Source of the DNA: JANOZM01 sp031429355
GTDB taxonomy: Bacteria > Pseudomonadota > Gammaproteobacteria > Burkholderiales > Burkholderiaceae_E
Assembly: GCA_031429355.1 (NCBI GenBank)
Contig: JANOZM010000016.1
Location: 124,001 to 188,000 of the forward strand
DNA: 64,000 bases
Direction of reading: 5' to 3'
Position 1 is the stretch's first letter. Each line of letters starts with the position of its first letter. Below are positions 51,042 through 59,050 of the stretch, piece by piece. Under the pieces are notes generated by a model. The model was not told where the DNA came from and made no database searches. It was given only the letters and a program-made list of their open reading frames with translations. The translations under genes and the position numbers were made by a program.

Positions 51042-52121
51042 TTACTGTACACGCTGTTCAATGGTGATTTGATCTACTTCAACTCGTCGGTTGGGGGCTA
51101 AGCATTCAATCAACAAGGGTACTTTGCGTTCATTACATTGCACCACAGGGTTTCCTTCGCCCTTACCAATGGCAATTAAACGCGAGTCGGAAATGCCTTT
51201 TTGTACCAGATAGTTTTTTACCGCATCAGCCCGTCTTTGCGAAAGTTTTAAATTGTAAACAGCATTGCCCAAACGATCAGTGTGACCGGTGATTGATACA
51301 TTTTTTACGGAGGTGTCTGTGTTTAACGCGTTCGCAATTGCGTCTAGCTTGGCGTGCTCGACCGGTAATGTCGAGCTATCAAAGGCAAACAAATCAGTTG
51401 ATGACAAAGTAATTTTCTCGAAACGCGGCTGTGGTGGTGGAGGCGGTGGTGGGGGCGGTGCTGGCGGTGGTGCTTGGGCTATTGCTACGGGTGCCGGTGG
51501 TGGTGAGTACACTGGCGGTGATTCAGCCCGCTGTGCGACTGGCATCGCGGGCTTCGGCTTGTCGAACGAGTACGTTATTGCCAGCGCAAGTGCGTTGCTA
51601 TTGGCGCGTTCGAATGGAAAAGTTTTGCTATTTATATAGCTATGCGAACGTCGAACATCGGCCTGCATTCCCCATTGCTCATTAAAGCCTACTTGAAACC
51701 CGATACCGCCGCTGACATAGGGGGAGGTGCGGCTATTGTCTCCTGCTATTGTTTTAACTTTGTCAAACTGGGCACCTAAACCTACAAGAACAAATGGTCT
51801 AAAAGTACTGCGCGAAAACATATAGAGGGCGTCGACCCCTAGTGTCGATTGCCTGTATCGATTCGTACCAACCTCCGAACGCGAAAAAGTCGGCCCGAAT
51901 TGAATATCAAGTTCTTTCGATATGGGTTTGCCTAATTTCAATCCAACGCCTGCGCCTCGCTTGTCTAAACTAAATCGGTCGTCTGGATCTGAGATACTAA
52001 TGCTAGGGGCAATGTACCAAGAGGGGTTGTAATTAGTTGCATACGATTGGGCCTGCACAGCAGCGCTTGAAGCGCAGCCTAGCAGGGCTAAAGTCGTGAG
52101 TTTGAAGGAGTTCTTTATCAT
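51042..52121 (-). CDS. OmpA-family outer-membrane protein
   Basis: 359 residues: signal peptide (ALLGCASSAAVQA), an OmpA-like eight-stranded beta-barrel (about 28-195, with FRPFVLVGLGAQFDKVK and SPYVSGGIGFQVGF), a Pro/Ala linker (about 205-235, including a run of nine prolines), then an OmpA C-terminal peptidoglycan-binding domain (about 240-355: SITGHTDRLGNAVYNLKLSQ). It anchors the outer membrane to the wall. Cys310 and Cys320 flank a loop as in other OmpA domains. It is followed by the Crp/Fnr gene after nine bases. Confidence 0.92.
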   Translation of the reverse strand: MIKNSFKLTTLALLGCASSAAVQAQSYATNYNPSWYIAPSISISDPDDRFSLDKRGAGVGLKLGKPISKELDIQFGPTFSRSEVGTNRYRQSTLGVDALYMFSRSTFRPFVLVGLGAQFDKVKTIAGDNSRTSPYVSGGIGFQVGFNEQWGMQADVRRSHSYINSKTFPFERANSNALALAITYSFDKPKPAMPVAQRAESPPVYSPPPAPVAIAQAPPPAPPPPPPPPPQPRFEKITLSSTDLFAFDSSTLPVEHAKLDAIANALNTDTSVKNVSITGHTDRLGNAVYNLKLSQRRADAVKNYLVQKGISDSRLIAIGKGEGNPVVQCNERKVPLLIECLAPNRRVEVDQITIEQRVQ

Positions 52122-52185
52122 AGTTTTCTTAAGGGAGAGGTTTTTTTGGTTGATCGCTTGGTATGTTCAAGCAATTCGAACTTGT

Positions 52186-52746
52186 TTACATCTTGTTAAA
52201 ACGAGCTTTCGCAGAGTCCATACAACTTGTTTTTGTATCGCCAGTTAATGCATCGCATTTGTCTGCTGCCACTTTGTAATCAGCATTACGTTTTACTTCT
52301 AAGTCGTCAGTGATAGCGTCGGTAACGACTTTGGTTAATTTTGCGTCGGCGAGCGCCCCATCATGTTTGGCCTTAGCTTCGGCTCGGCAAACGGTCTTTG
52401 CATTGCTAATTGAATCGTCACATTTTTCCTTAGCCACTTCATACACGCTATCGGCTTTTGCAACAGCAACTGCACGTGAGTGGCGTGGTGTTGGTTCGTC
52501 TCGGTTGGTTAACTCGGCCTTGCCAACTTTGTAAGCACCCATTGCTTCTTGCATACAAATGTCTCGAATGTTGCTTACGGTTGTACCGCACGACACCCGC
52601 GCCTTTTGATAATCACTAGAAAGTTGATCTTTTGCAATTTTCATATCAGAACGGGTCATCGTCGCAGAATGCGCGAAAGAGGTTGCGACCAAGCAAGCGA
52701 GAGTGCCAGCGACTAGTGCGGCGGTGTTTTTGAAAGTTTTTTTCAT
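52186..52746 (-). CDS. Exported helical protein with three paired-cysteine repeats
   Basis: 186 residues, signal peptide cleaved near SFAHSA (residue 28). The mature part has three copies of Y-x6-C-x10-C-x3-A: Tyr46/Cys53/Cys64, Tyr102/Cys109/Cys120, Tyr157/Cys164/Cys175, a period of 55-56 residues. Six cysteines with identical spacing suggest three disulfide-stapled helices in the periplasm. Composition is rich in Ala, Lys and Asp. I know of similar proteins in Burkholderiales but no function. It precedes ompA on the same strand by 64 bases. Confidence 0.75.
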   Translation of the reverse strand: MKKTFKNTAALVAGTLACLVATSFAHSATMTRSDMKIAKDQLSSDYQKARVSCGTTVSNIRDICMQEAMGAYKVGKAELTNRDEPTPRHSRAVAVAKADSVYEVAKEKCDDSISNAKTVCRAEAKAKHDGALADAKLTKVVTDAITDDLEVKRNADYKVAADKCDALTGDTKTSCMDSAKARFNKM

Positions 52747-52872
52747 AGCGATTCCAATCGAGTTAGTTGTGTGTTAGTTACACGTAATTTTCACAACTGG
52801 ATCGTACCGCGCACGCTGTACACAGGCCATCGGACTGTGCCGCAAGTCCACGTAGTACCTTTCCTACTTTAG

Positions 52873-52888
52873 GTGCGCTAGCGAACAG
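52873..52888. promoter_or_regulatory. Stress palindrome site F
   Basis: GGTGCG-CTAG-CGAACA followed by GA; right half perfect. A TCCTAC box ends five bases before it (52863-52868). Between the Cys-repeat gene (about 134 bases) and the REC-PAS gene (about 87 bases). Confidence 0.5.
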
Positions 52889-52967
52889 AAGCTATGACCA
52901 AATTCGGCCAAAATGAGAGCCACCCACAAAAAAGCTAAGTTTTCAACTAACTTAGACGTCAAAATTG

Positions 52968-53795
52968 ATGATTAGCGAGAGCGAAATACTAAAAGCGAGC
53001 ATTTTGGTCGTTGACGACCAGCGTTCTAGTATTGATTTAATTAGGCAAATGCTAGACGAATGGGGTTACCGGCAGGTTGATTCGACCTTAGACGCGACTA
53101 AGGTTTGCGCGCTACATGCCAAGAATCACTACGATTTAATTTTGCTTGATATTCAAATGCCAGTGATGGACGGTCTTGCCGTTATGAAGGCGTTAACAGA
53201 GGCTGCGGTAGACCCTTATCTTTGTGTCATTGTGATTACAGCGCAACCTGAACACAAAATAAAGGCATTGAAATTAGGAGCTCGCGACTTTATTAACAAG
53301 CCGTTTGATTTTGTGGAAGTGAAAACTCGAATCCATAACTTATTAGAAATGAGATTACTCAACAATAAACTTGAACGCTTTTCTGCGGTGTTACTCGATA
53401 AAGTAGAAGAGCGAACGGCAGAGCTGCGTGCAAGCGAAGCGCGGTTTAGATCCTTGGCTGAGTTAGCCTCGGATTGGTACTGGGAACAAGATACTAAAGG
53501 GAAGTTCACAAGAATATCTGGTCCAGTTTTAGAAATGCTGGGCATTGAAACTGACTTCAGTGTTAAGCGGTCGAACTTAGTTGCCGAAACTGGTTGGAAC
53601 GAAATCGAACGTAAAATTCTGCGGTCGTACATAGCCGAGCGCCAACCGTTTCATGATTTTGTGTTTAGTCGGACCAATGAGGATGGATCGAAACAATATT
53701 ACCGCGCCAGCGGCGAGCCAATGTTTGATCAATTCTGCCGATATTTGGGTTATCGCGGGATTGGGGTAGAAACTACGGCAGCAAGCGGTGCTTAA
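52968..53795 (+). CDS. REC-PAS two-domain signalling protein
   Basis: 275 residues. A receiver (about 8-130: VVDDQR, phospho-acceptor Asp61 in LILLDIQMPVMDG, VITAQ, Lys in FINKPFD), a short coiled coil (about 133-157) and a PAS domain (about 160-270: WYWEQDTKGKFTRIS). There is no kinase, HTH or cyclase output. ATG at 52968 follows an in-frame TTG. Its stop overlaps the GTG start of the MlaE gene by eight bases, which ties this regulator to the lipid transporter. Confidence 0.85.
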   Translation: MISESEILKASILVVDDQRSSIDLIRQMLDEWGYRQVDSTLDATKVCALHAKNHYDLILLDIQMPVMDGLAVMKALTEAAVDPYLCVIVITAQPEHKIKALKLGARDFINKPFDFVEVKTRIHNLLEMRLLNNKLERFSAVLLDKVEERTAELRASEARFRSLAELASDWYWEQDTKGKFTRISGPVLEMLGIETDFSVKRSNLVAETGWNEIERKILRSYIAERQPFHDFVFSRTNEDGSKQYYRASGEPMFDQFCRYLGYRGIGVETTAASGA

Positions 53796-54585
53796 ATGGT
53801 TAGAGTCCGTTGGTCAAAGGTGTTTTCAAACACTGGCTAATGCGCGTGACTTTTTAGCCTTCATTGGTGAAACTGCAATAATGCTCGGCCGTTGGATTCG
53901 CAAGCCGTCGCTAATTCGGTGGCGCCCAATTTTTTTTAATGTTCGCAGCTCGGGTTTCAATGCACTGCCCATCATTAGCCTACTTTCGATGCTAGTCGGT
54001 GTAGTGGTTGGATATCAAGGGGCGGATCAATTAATTCGCTATGGCGCAAGTATCTTTATTGCAGATGTTATTGGGCTATCGATGTTACGTGAATTCGGCC
54101 CGTTAATGACCGCCATTATTATTGCCGGAAGATCTGGCTCGGCCTATGCTGCCCAAATTGGCACCATGGCCGTTACCGAAGAAGTTGACGCAATGATTAC
54201 CCTAGGAATCGAACCGATGGAGGTACTAGTACTTCCCAAAGTCATTGGTCTTTTAATTGCGTTGCCTTTGCTCACGGTATTTGCTGACATCTTGGGTGTA
54301 GTGGGGGGAATGTTGATGGCACAGCAAAAATTGGGTATCAGTTTTTCCGAATTTTTAGATCGTTTCGTAAAAGCTGTCAGTGTTACGACGTTGATGATTG
54401 GTATTGCAAAAGCGCCGGTCTTCGCTGCCATTATTGCCATTGTTGGTTGTTATCAAGGCTTTCGTACTCGCGGCGGGGCCGACAATGTCGGAAAACAAAC
54501 CACGCGCAGTGTAGTGCAGGCCGTTTTTTTAGTGATTGTTGCTGATGCACTGTTCTCTGTCGTCTTTAGTGCGCTGGATCTTTAG
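53788..54585 (+). CDS. mlaE: MlaE-type ABC transporter permease
   Basis: 265-residue inner-membrane permease of the MCE lipid-transport system. LREFGPLMTAIIIAGRSGSAYAAQIGTM is the family's most conserved stretch (about 92-120), followed by VDAMITLGIEPMEVLVLPKV. Five or six membrane helices. GTG start at 53788, inside the end of the REC-PAS gene. There is no N-terminal STAS domain of the kind fused in some relatives. It works with the ATPase, MCE protein and lipoprotein that follow. Confidence 0.9.
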   Translation: MLKWLESVGQRCFQTLANARDFLAFIGETAIMLGRWIRKPSLIRWRPIFFNVRSSGFNALPIISLLSMLVGVVVGYQGADQLIRYGASIFIADVIGLSMLREFGPLMTAIIIAGRSGSAYAAQIGTMAVTEEVDAMITLGIEPMEVLVLPKVIGLLIALPLLTVFADILGVVGGMLMAQQKLGISFSEFLDRFVKAVSVTTLMIGIAKAPVFAAIIAIVGCYQGFRTRGGADNVGKQTTRSVVQAVFLVIVADALFSVVFSALDL

Positions 54586-54586
54586 G

Positions 54587-55399
54587 ATGGCGGAAAACTC
54601 AACTGAAACAGTCATTAAAATCGAAAAATTAAGCACTCGATTTGGCGACCACTTGGTGCATTCGGAAATCAGCCTAGAAATTAAGCGTGCGGAGATATTT
54701 GCAATTATTGGCGGAAGTGGATCGGGTAAGTCCACATTGCTTCGAGAAATTATTTTATTGCACAAACCAAACGAAGGTTCGATTTGCGTATTGGATAAAG
54801 AGCTCAATGGAATTAGCAAGCAGAATGCTTTGTTTTTGCGAAAACGTTGGGGGGTAATGTTCCAGCACGGCGGTCTTTTTGGTTCCCTCAATGTACTCGA
54901 AAACGTAGGTTTACCGATGCGCGAGCACACCTCAATGACGAACGAAGAAATTGATACGCGCTCGCGAGAAAAGCTCGAACTGTCTGGTTTAAGCAGTGAT
55001 GTTTACACTAAGCTGCCGTCAGAACTTAGCGGCGGTATGCTTAAGCGGGCATCGTTCGCTCGCGCATTGTCGTTAGATCCCGAGTTACTTTTTTTAGATG
55101 AACCGACGGCAGGTCTTGATCCGGAAAGTGCCGGTGGTGTCGATCATTTGGTGTTAAAGCTAAGGCAAAAGTTGGGATTAACGATTGTTATGATTACCCA
55201 TGATTTTGAATTGCTTTGGCAAGTTGCCGACCGGGTAGCCGTGCTTGCCGACGGTAAGGTGCAAGCCGTGGGTGATATGCCGTCACTCTCAGTATCGCAG
55301 AATCCGTCAATTAAAGTTTTTTTTGATAGCCCTAGGGGGCGTGCTGCAAAATCAATTCGTAGCGAGATTGGGGAGGGTTTGTCATCGAAACCAAAGTGA
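54587..55399 (+). CDS. mlaF: MlaF-type ABC transporter ATPase
   Basis: 270 residues, cytoplasmic ATPase of the lipid transporter. Walker A GGSGSGKST (about 42-50), signature LSGGMLKRASFARAL (about 147-161), Walker B LLFLDEPTAGLDP, switch His in MITHDFELL. ATG at 54587 directly follows the mlaE stop; a longer frame from 54536 would overlap mlaE. Its 3' end overlaps the MCE gene by four bases. Confidence 0.92.
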   Translation: MAENSTETVIKIEKLSTRFGDHLVHSEISLEIKRAEIFAIIGGSGSGKSTLLREIILLHKPNEGSICVLDKELNGISKQNALFLRKRWGVMFQHGGLFGSLNVLENVGLPMREHTSMTNEEIDTRSREKLELSGLSSDVYTKLPSELSGGMLKRASFARALSLDPELLFLDEPTAGLDPESAGGVDHLVLKLRQKLGLTIVMITHDFELLWQVADRVAVLADGKVQAVGDMPSLSVSQNPSIKVFFDSPRGRAAKSIRSEIGEGLSSKPK

Positions 55400-56340
55400 G
55401 TTATAGCATTGTTGGCGGGTTTGTTATTGTGCTTTCAGGGGCTCTAATCGCAATTATTCTATGGCTAGCTTCTGGTGGAGCCTTGCGCAAGAAATACGAT
55501 TTTTATACCGCCGTCGAGAATGAGTCTGTTACGGGTTTAAACATCAATGCGCCAGTTAAATACAACGGCGTTGATGTTGGTAAAGTGCGTAAAATTGAGC
55601 TGGATAAACAAAACCCAGAACTGGTTCATCTTTTATTCGCGATTGAGACCGGAACGCCAATTAAGGTCGATACACTGGCCACCCTTAAAGTCCAAGGGCT
55701 TACCGGAATAGCGTATGTCGAACTAAGTGGTGGCGCATTGACCTCCGCGCCTTTGCGGGCAATGCAAGGCAGAACTTATCCGCAGATTCAAACAAAACCA
55801 TCACTTAGCGCTAGGTTAGAAAACGTTCTAACTACTGTCTTATCAAAAGTCGAAAGCACATCTCAACATATTGATGCGATTCTAAGCGAAGAGAATCAAA
55901 CCGCATTAAAGAATGCCTTGGCAGACATATCGACTGTTGCGCGAACTGTTGCTGCGCGTAAACAATCGATTGACGCCAGCATACTAAGCGCTGAAAAAGG
56001 GCTCAATGGATTTTCTAAAATGACGGCTGAAATTGGCCCGCAGTTAGCTCCGGTTTTAGAACGAATTTCAAAGAGCGCCCAAGCGATTGAAGCAATGAGT
56101 GTTGAAATGAAGAAAACTAGCGCCAGTGCAACACAAACAGTAGATTCTGTGGGCGCGGATGTGAAACGTTTTAGTACCGAAACCCTGCCGGAACTTAGTC
56201 GTCTTTTAGAGGATCTAAGTACGCTAAGTGTCTCGGTAAAAAATCTTACGGACCAAACTGAAAAAGATCCGCAAAGTCTTATTTTTGGACGCTCGCAGGT
56301 TCCCTTAGGCCCTGGCGAAAATTCAAAAGGACGACCATGA
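55396..56340 (+). CDS. mlaD: MlaD-type MCE-domain protein
   Basis: 314 residues: one N-terminal membrane helix (about 5-27), an MCE domain (about 38-118: VTGLNINAPVKYNGVDVGKVRKI, TLKVQGLTGIAYVELSGG), then a long helical tail (about 130-290) of the type that builds the substrate tunnel in MCE hexamers. GTG start overlapping the mlaF stop (GTGA). The tail is longer than in E. coli MlaD and more like PqiB or YebT relatives. Confidence 0.9.
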   Translation: MSYSIVGGFVIVLSGALIAIILWLASGGALRKKYDFYTAVENESVTGLNINAPVKYNGVDVGKVRKIELDKQNPELVHLLFAIETGTPIKVDTLATLKVQGLTGIAYVELSGGALTSAPLRAMQGRTYPQIQTKPSLSARLENVLTTVLSKVESTSQHIDAILSEENQTALKNALADISTVARTVAARKQSIDASILSAEKGLNGFSKMTAEIGPQLAPVLERISKSAQAIEAMSVEMKKTSASATQTVDSVGADVKRFSTETLPELSRLLEDLSTLSVSVKNLTDQTEKDPQSLIFGRSQVPLGPGENSKGRP

Positions 56341-56996
56341 AAAAAATAATTTACTGTGTTGGGAGCGCTCTTTTACTGGCAGCTTGCGGTGCTTTAAAAC
56401 CGGCAGTTGTTGCGCCGATCGCCTACTACAGTTGGGTCGCTGCTGAACCCAGCGCAAAAGCCGTACGAACAGACGCAAACGCAGCGCTGCAAACAAACGA
56501 GACTAAAAACAATGCTCGCTTATTACCCACAATAATTGTGAATCCACCGCAGGCAGCGGCTGGTTTCCAATCGTCGAAGATCGTGTTTTTTCGACAGCCG
56601 TTTCGGATGGAATATTATTCGCAAAGCGAATGGGTTGCGCCTCCGGGAAGAATGTTAACGCCGATGCTTGTGCAAGCCTTAAATGAAACCGGATTTTTTA
56701 AAGCGGTTGTACTCACGCCTAGTGCCGCCGCTGCAGATTTACGATTAATAACAGACATTGTTAAGTTACAACAAAACTTTTTTATAGGTGGTGCCCTAAG
56801 CCAAGTTAGCCTTACCGTAAGGGCGCATGTAATGGATGAAAAAACCCGACAAGTTTTAATGTTTCGGGAGTTTAACGTTGCCGTTGATTCGCAAAGTGAA
56901 GACGCAGCAGGTGGTGTAATGGCTGCTAGTATAGCCGCGCAGATCATGTTGAAACAGTTAACCAAAATGGCTAGTGAGGTGTTAGTTTTGCGTTAA
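56337..56996 (+). CDS. ABC-type transport auxiliary lipoprotein (PqiC-like)
   Basis: 219-residue lipoprotein: signal with LLAAC lipobox (Cys17), then a PqiC/auxiliary domain (about 30-215: YYSWVAAEPS, FFRQPFRMEYYSQSEWVAPPGRMLTPMLVQAL, DLRLITDIVKLQQNF). In the Pqi system PqiC is the outer-membrane partner of the MCE bridge. The four-base overlap with mlaD makes it the last gene of the transporter operon. No soluble MlaC-type lipid carrier or MlaB is present, so this is more Pqi-like than Mla-like in design. Confidence 0.85.
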   Translation: MKKIIYCVGSALLLAACGALKPAVVAPIAYYSWVAAEPSAKAVRTDANAALQTNETKNNARLLPTIIVNPPQAAAGFQSSKIVFFRQPFRMEYYSQSEWVAPPGRMLTPMLVQALNETGFFKAVVLTPSAAAADLRLITDIVKLQQNFFIGGALSQVSLTVRAHVMDEKTRQVLMFREFNVAVDSQSEDAAGGVMAASIAAQIMLKQLTKMASEVLVLR

Positions 56997-57011
56997 GTTG
57001 CATCGCTTTTA

Positions 57012-57027
57012 AGTTGGATAGCGCACA
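57012..57027. promoter_or_regulatory. Stress palindrome site J (degenerate)
   Basis: AGTTGG-ATAG-CGCACA followed by GA; its halves match site H (TGTTGG and CGCACA). About 66 bases before the BON-domain gene. Confidence 0.35.
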
Positions 57028-57085
57028 GATTAATAATTAATAGAAGAACAAGCTAAGGCTCCTTTAATGAAACTGGACGACTATT

Positions 57086-57736
57086 ATGAAAACTGACTCG
57101 CAACTTCAACAAGATGTAATTTCTGAATTAAGCTGGGATCCATCAATACATGCCACTACCATCGGCGTGGAAGTAAAAGACGGAATTGTCACTTTGGCCG
57201 GGCATGTCCAAAGTTACGATGAGAAATGGAACGCTGAAAAAGCTGCACAGCGCGTGCCGGGTGTGAAAGCGCTGGCTGTTGAAATGGATGTAAAACTACC
57301 CAGCTCGAATGTTAGAACTGATGCAGAAATCGCTAGTGCTGCAGAAAGTGTATTGCGATGGACCACCCTTTGGACGTTGGATGCCGTAAAGATTATGGTC
57401 GAGAAAGGTTGGGTTACTTTGACCGGTAAAGTTGAGTGGGAATACCAGCGGCGTTCGGCAGCTTGGTCGGTAAAAAACTTGATGGGTGTGACCGGTGTAA
57501 GTAATCAAATTACTATCAAGCCCTCGGTAAGTTCAAGCACTATAAAGTCAGACATCGACGCCGCGCTGAAACGGCGTGCTTCTAACGACGCAATGAATAT
57601 TCATGTAGAAGTACAAGGCGATAAAGTAACACTAGGTGGCAAGGTACATAGCTGGTCTGAGCGTGAGCTTGTAAATCACTCGGCTTGGGGCACCGCTGGG
57701 GTACGTGAGGTCGTTAACAATATCTCGATTGCATAA
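57086..57736 (+). CDS. Triple BON-domain protein (OsmY-like)
   Basis: 216 residues with three BON domains (about 3-70, 77-145, 148-215), each with an alpha-beta-beta core and a central VTLxGxV strand: GIVTLAGHVQSYDEKWNAEKA, GWVTLTGKVEWEYQRRSA, DKVTLGGKVHSWSERELV. BON domains bind phospholipid or stabilise envelopes under osmotic stress. Unlike OsmY there is no signal peptide, so it may be cytoplasmic. It is followed by a strong terminator. Confidence 0.9.
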   Translation: MKTDSQLQQDVISELSWDPSIHATTIGVEVKDGIVTLAGHVQSYDEKWNAEKAAQRVPGVKALAVEMDVKLPSSNVRTDAEIASAAESVLRWTTLWTLDAVKIMVEKGWVTLTGKVEWEYQRRSAAWSVKNLMGVTGVSNQITIKPSVSSSTIKSDIDAALKRRASNDAMNIHVEVQGDKVTLGGKVHSWSERELVNHSAWGTAGVREVVNNISIA

Positions 57737-57772
57737 CTCGCTGTGCTTAAAGCTACCAGTCGTTTGTAATTA

Positions 57773-57816
57773 GTGTTTCTACCGATTAAATTGGTGTTCG
57801 GTAGAAACACTTTTTT
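57773..57816 (+). terminator. Strong intrinsic terminator after the BON gene
   Basis: GTGTTTCTACCGA (57773-57785) pairs perfectly over 13 bases with TCGGTAGAAACAC (57798-57810), 12-base loop, then TTTTTT (57811-57816). It also lies one base beyond the convergent porin stop, but the - strand T run is poor. Confidence 0.92.
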
Positions 57817-57817
57817 A

Positions 57818-58912
57818 TTAAAAGCTATAACGCGCCATAAGATCTATTCTTGTCAACGTCCCGATTGTTCCTTCAAACGTTTTTCGTTTCCCGTATATTA
57901 ATTCGCCTCCCAGCTCGACGTTCCTTATAGGCGAGTAAATTAAGTTAACAAACAGTTCGTCTAATGACTTGTTTACAGCGGCTTGGCGGCTTTTTCCACG
58001 GTTACCGCCATAAACGATATTGCCTCGCAGTTGGTCATTCAAGATGCGAGCGTAGCCCACGACTAAACCCGAATTTTTATCAAACGAGATAACGCCCGTG
58101 GCTGCGTCTATCGAATAGCCGTTAGAACCATACAGGTGATCGATGTCGCCATCAACGCGGGTGTACTGTGCCATGAATGTGTCTTTACTACTTAATTTGT
58201 AATTGCCTCCGATAGCGATACCTTTGCCTCGTTTTGTGGCATTAAAAGAGCGTTTTTCATGGACCAGGGCACGCGCATTAACAGACCAAGAGCCGAATTG
58301 CTTATCGATGCGCCCGATAATTTGGGGCATGCGTTCATTCGAACTCCCACCGCCAAACTGATCCTCCGGATCTTCAGCAGCAATGGTTACTTTAAAATTT
58401 TCTTTAGCATCGCCAAAAGTAAAACGAACCATGGTGCGCCTTGAAAACGGTGCGCCAACGGCACCATTAAAATCCACAGTCTCGGGTAAATTGTCTAGAT
58501 CCATAAAAGTTGACCACGTCATACCGATTAGCCAGTTTTTGTATTCGCCATAAGCATGGCGCAATCGAACGCGATTGCGATTGTCGGACGAGTAGGAATA
58601 AAAATCTGCTTCCAATTTCGCTGTTAACGGTCCGGAAGCCGTTGCGCTCGTGGCTTCGAACCCGAAACGCGAAGTTTCGGCTGTTAATTGTGTCTTACCT
58701 TGCGGTCCCTTTAAATCATTGAGTGGTTGAAACGCTAGATCAGTGAATAGGTCTGGCGAACTCGATTGCTTAACGTCGTAAATTGCATGCAATTCGGCAA
58801 AACCATAAATGCGCACCGAAGGGGCTGGGGATGTTTGGGAGATTGATGGTGTACTAACGAGAGATCCCAAAACGGCTACGAGACTGGAAACGATTTTTAT
58901 TGGTTTACGCAT
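57818..58912 (-). CDS. Outer-membrane porin
   Basis: 364 residues: signal peptide (about 1-25, LVSTPSISQ), then alternating amphipathic beta strands. SVRIYGFAELHAIYDV at the mature N-terminus, SRFGFEAT, and the C-terminal RIDLMARYSF, ending in Phe as outer-membrane barrels do. Closest by eye to DcaP-like or general Gram-negative porins without the N-terminal coiled coil. Substrate unknown. It shares a divergent region with arcD, with palindrome site G midway. Confidence 0.85.
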   Translation of the reverse strand: MRKPIKIVSSLVAVLGSLVSTPSISQTSPAPSVRIYGFAELHAIYDVKQSSSPDLFTDLAFQPLNDLKGPQGKTQLTAETSRFGFEATSATASGPLTAKLEADFYSYSSDNRNRVRLRHAYGEYKNWLIGMTWSTFMDLDNLPETVDFNGAVGAPFSRRTMVRFTFGDAKENFKVTIAAEDPEDQFGGGSSNERMPQIIGRIDKQFGSWSVNARALVHEKRSFNATKRGKGIAIGGNYKLSSKDTFMAQYTRVDGDIDHLYGSNGYSIDAATGVISFDKNSGLVVGYARILNDQLRGNIVYGGNRGKSRQAAVNKSLDELFVNLIYSPIRNVELGGELIYGKRKTFEGTIGTLTRIDLMARYSF

Positions 58913-58976
58913 GATTTAACGTCCTTAGTAAGTTTTCAAATTCCTAAAAAATATAACGCTGGCTTGTTGTTTAGTC

Positions 58977-58992
58977 CGTACGCCATCGAACA
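58977..58992. promoter_or_regulatory. Stress palindrome site G
   Basis: GTC-CGTACG-CCAT-CGAACA-GAC: right half perfect, both flanks symmetric, left half changed at two of six bases. Midway between porin (about 72 bases) and arcD (about 66 bases). Confidence 0.55.
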
Positions 58993-59050
58993 GACTGCGA
59001 TTCAAATGGAATGCATGCTTGCATTCACATTGACTTGGATATCTAACTAA

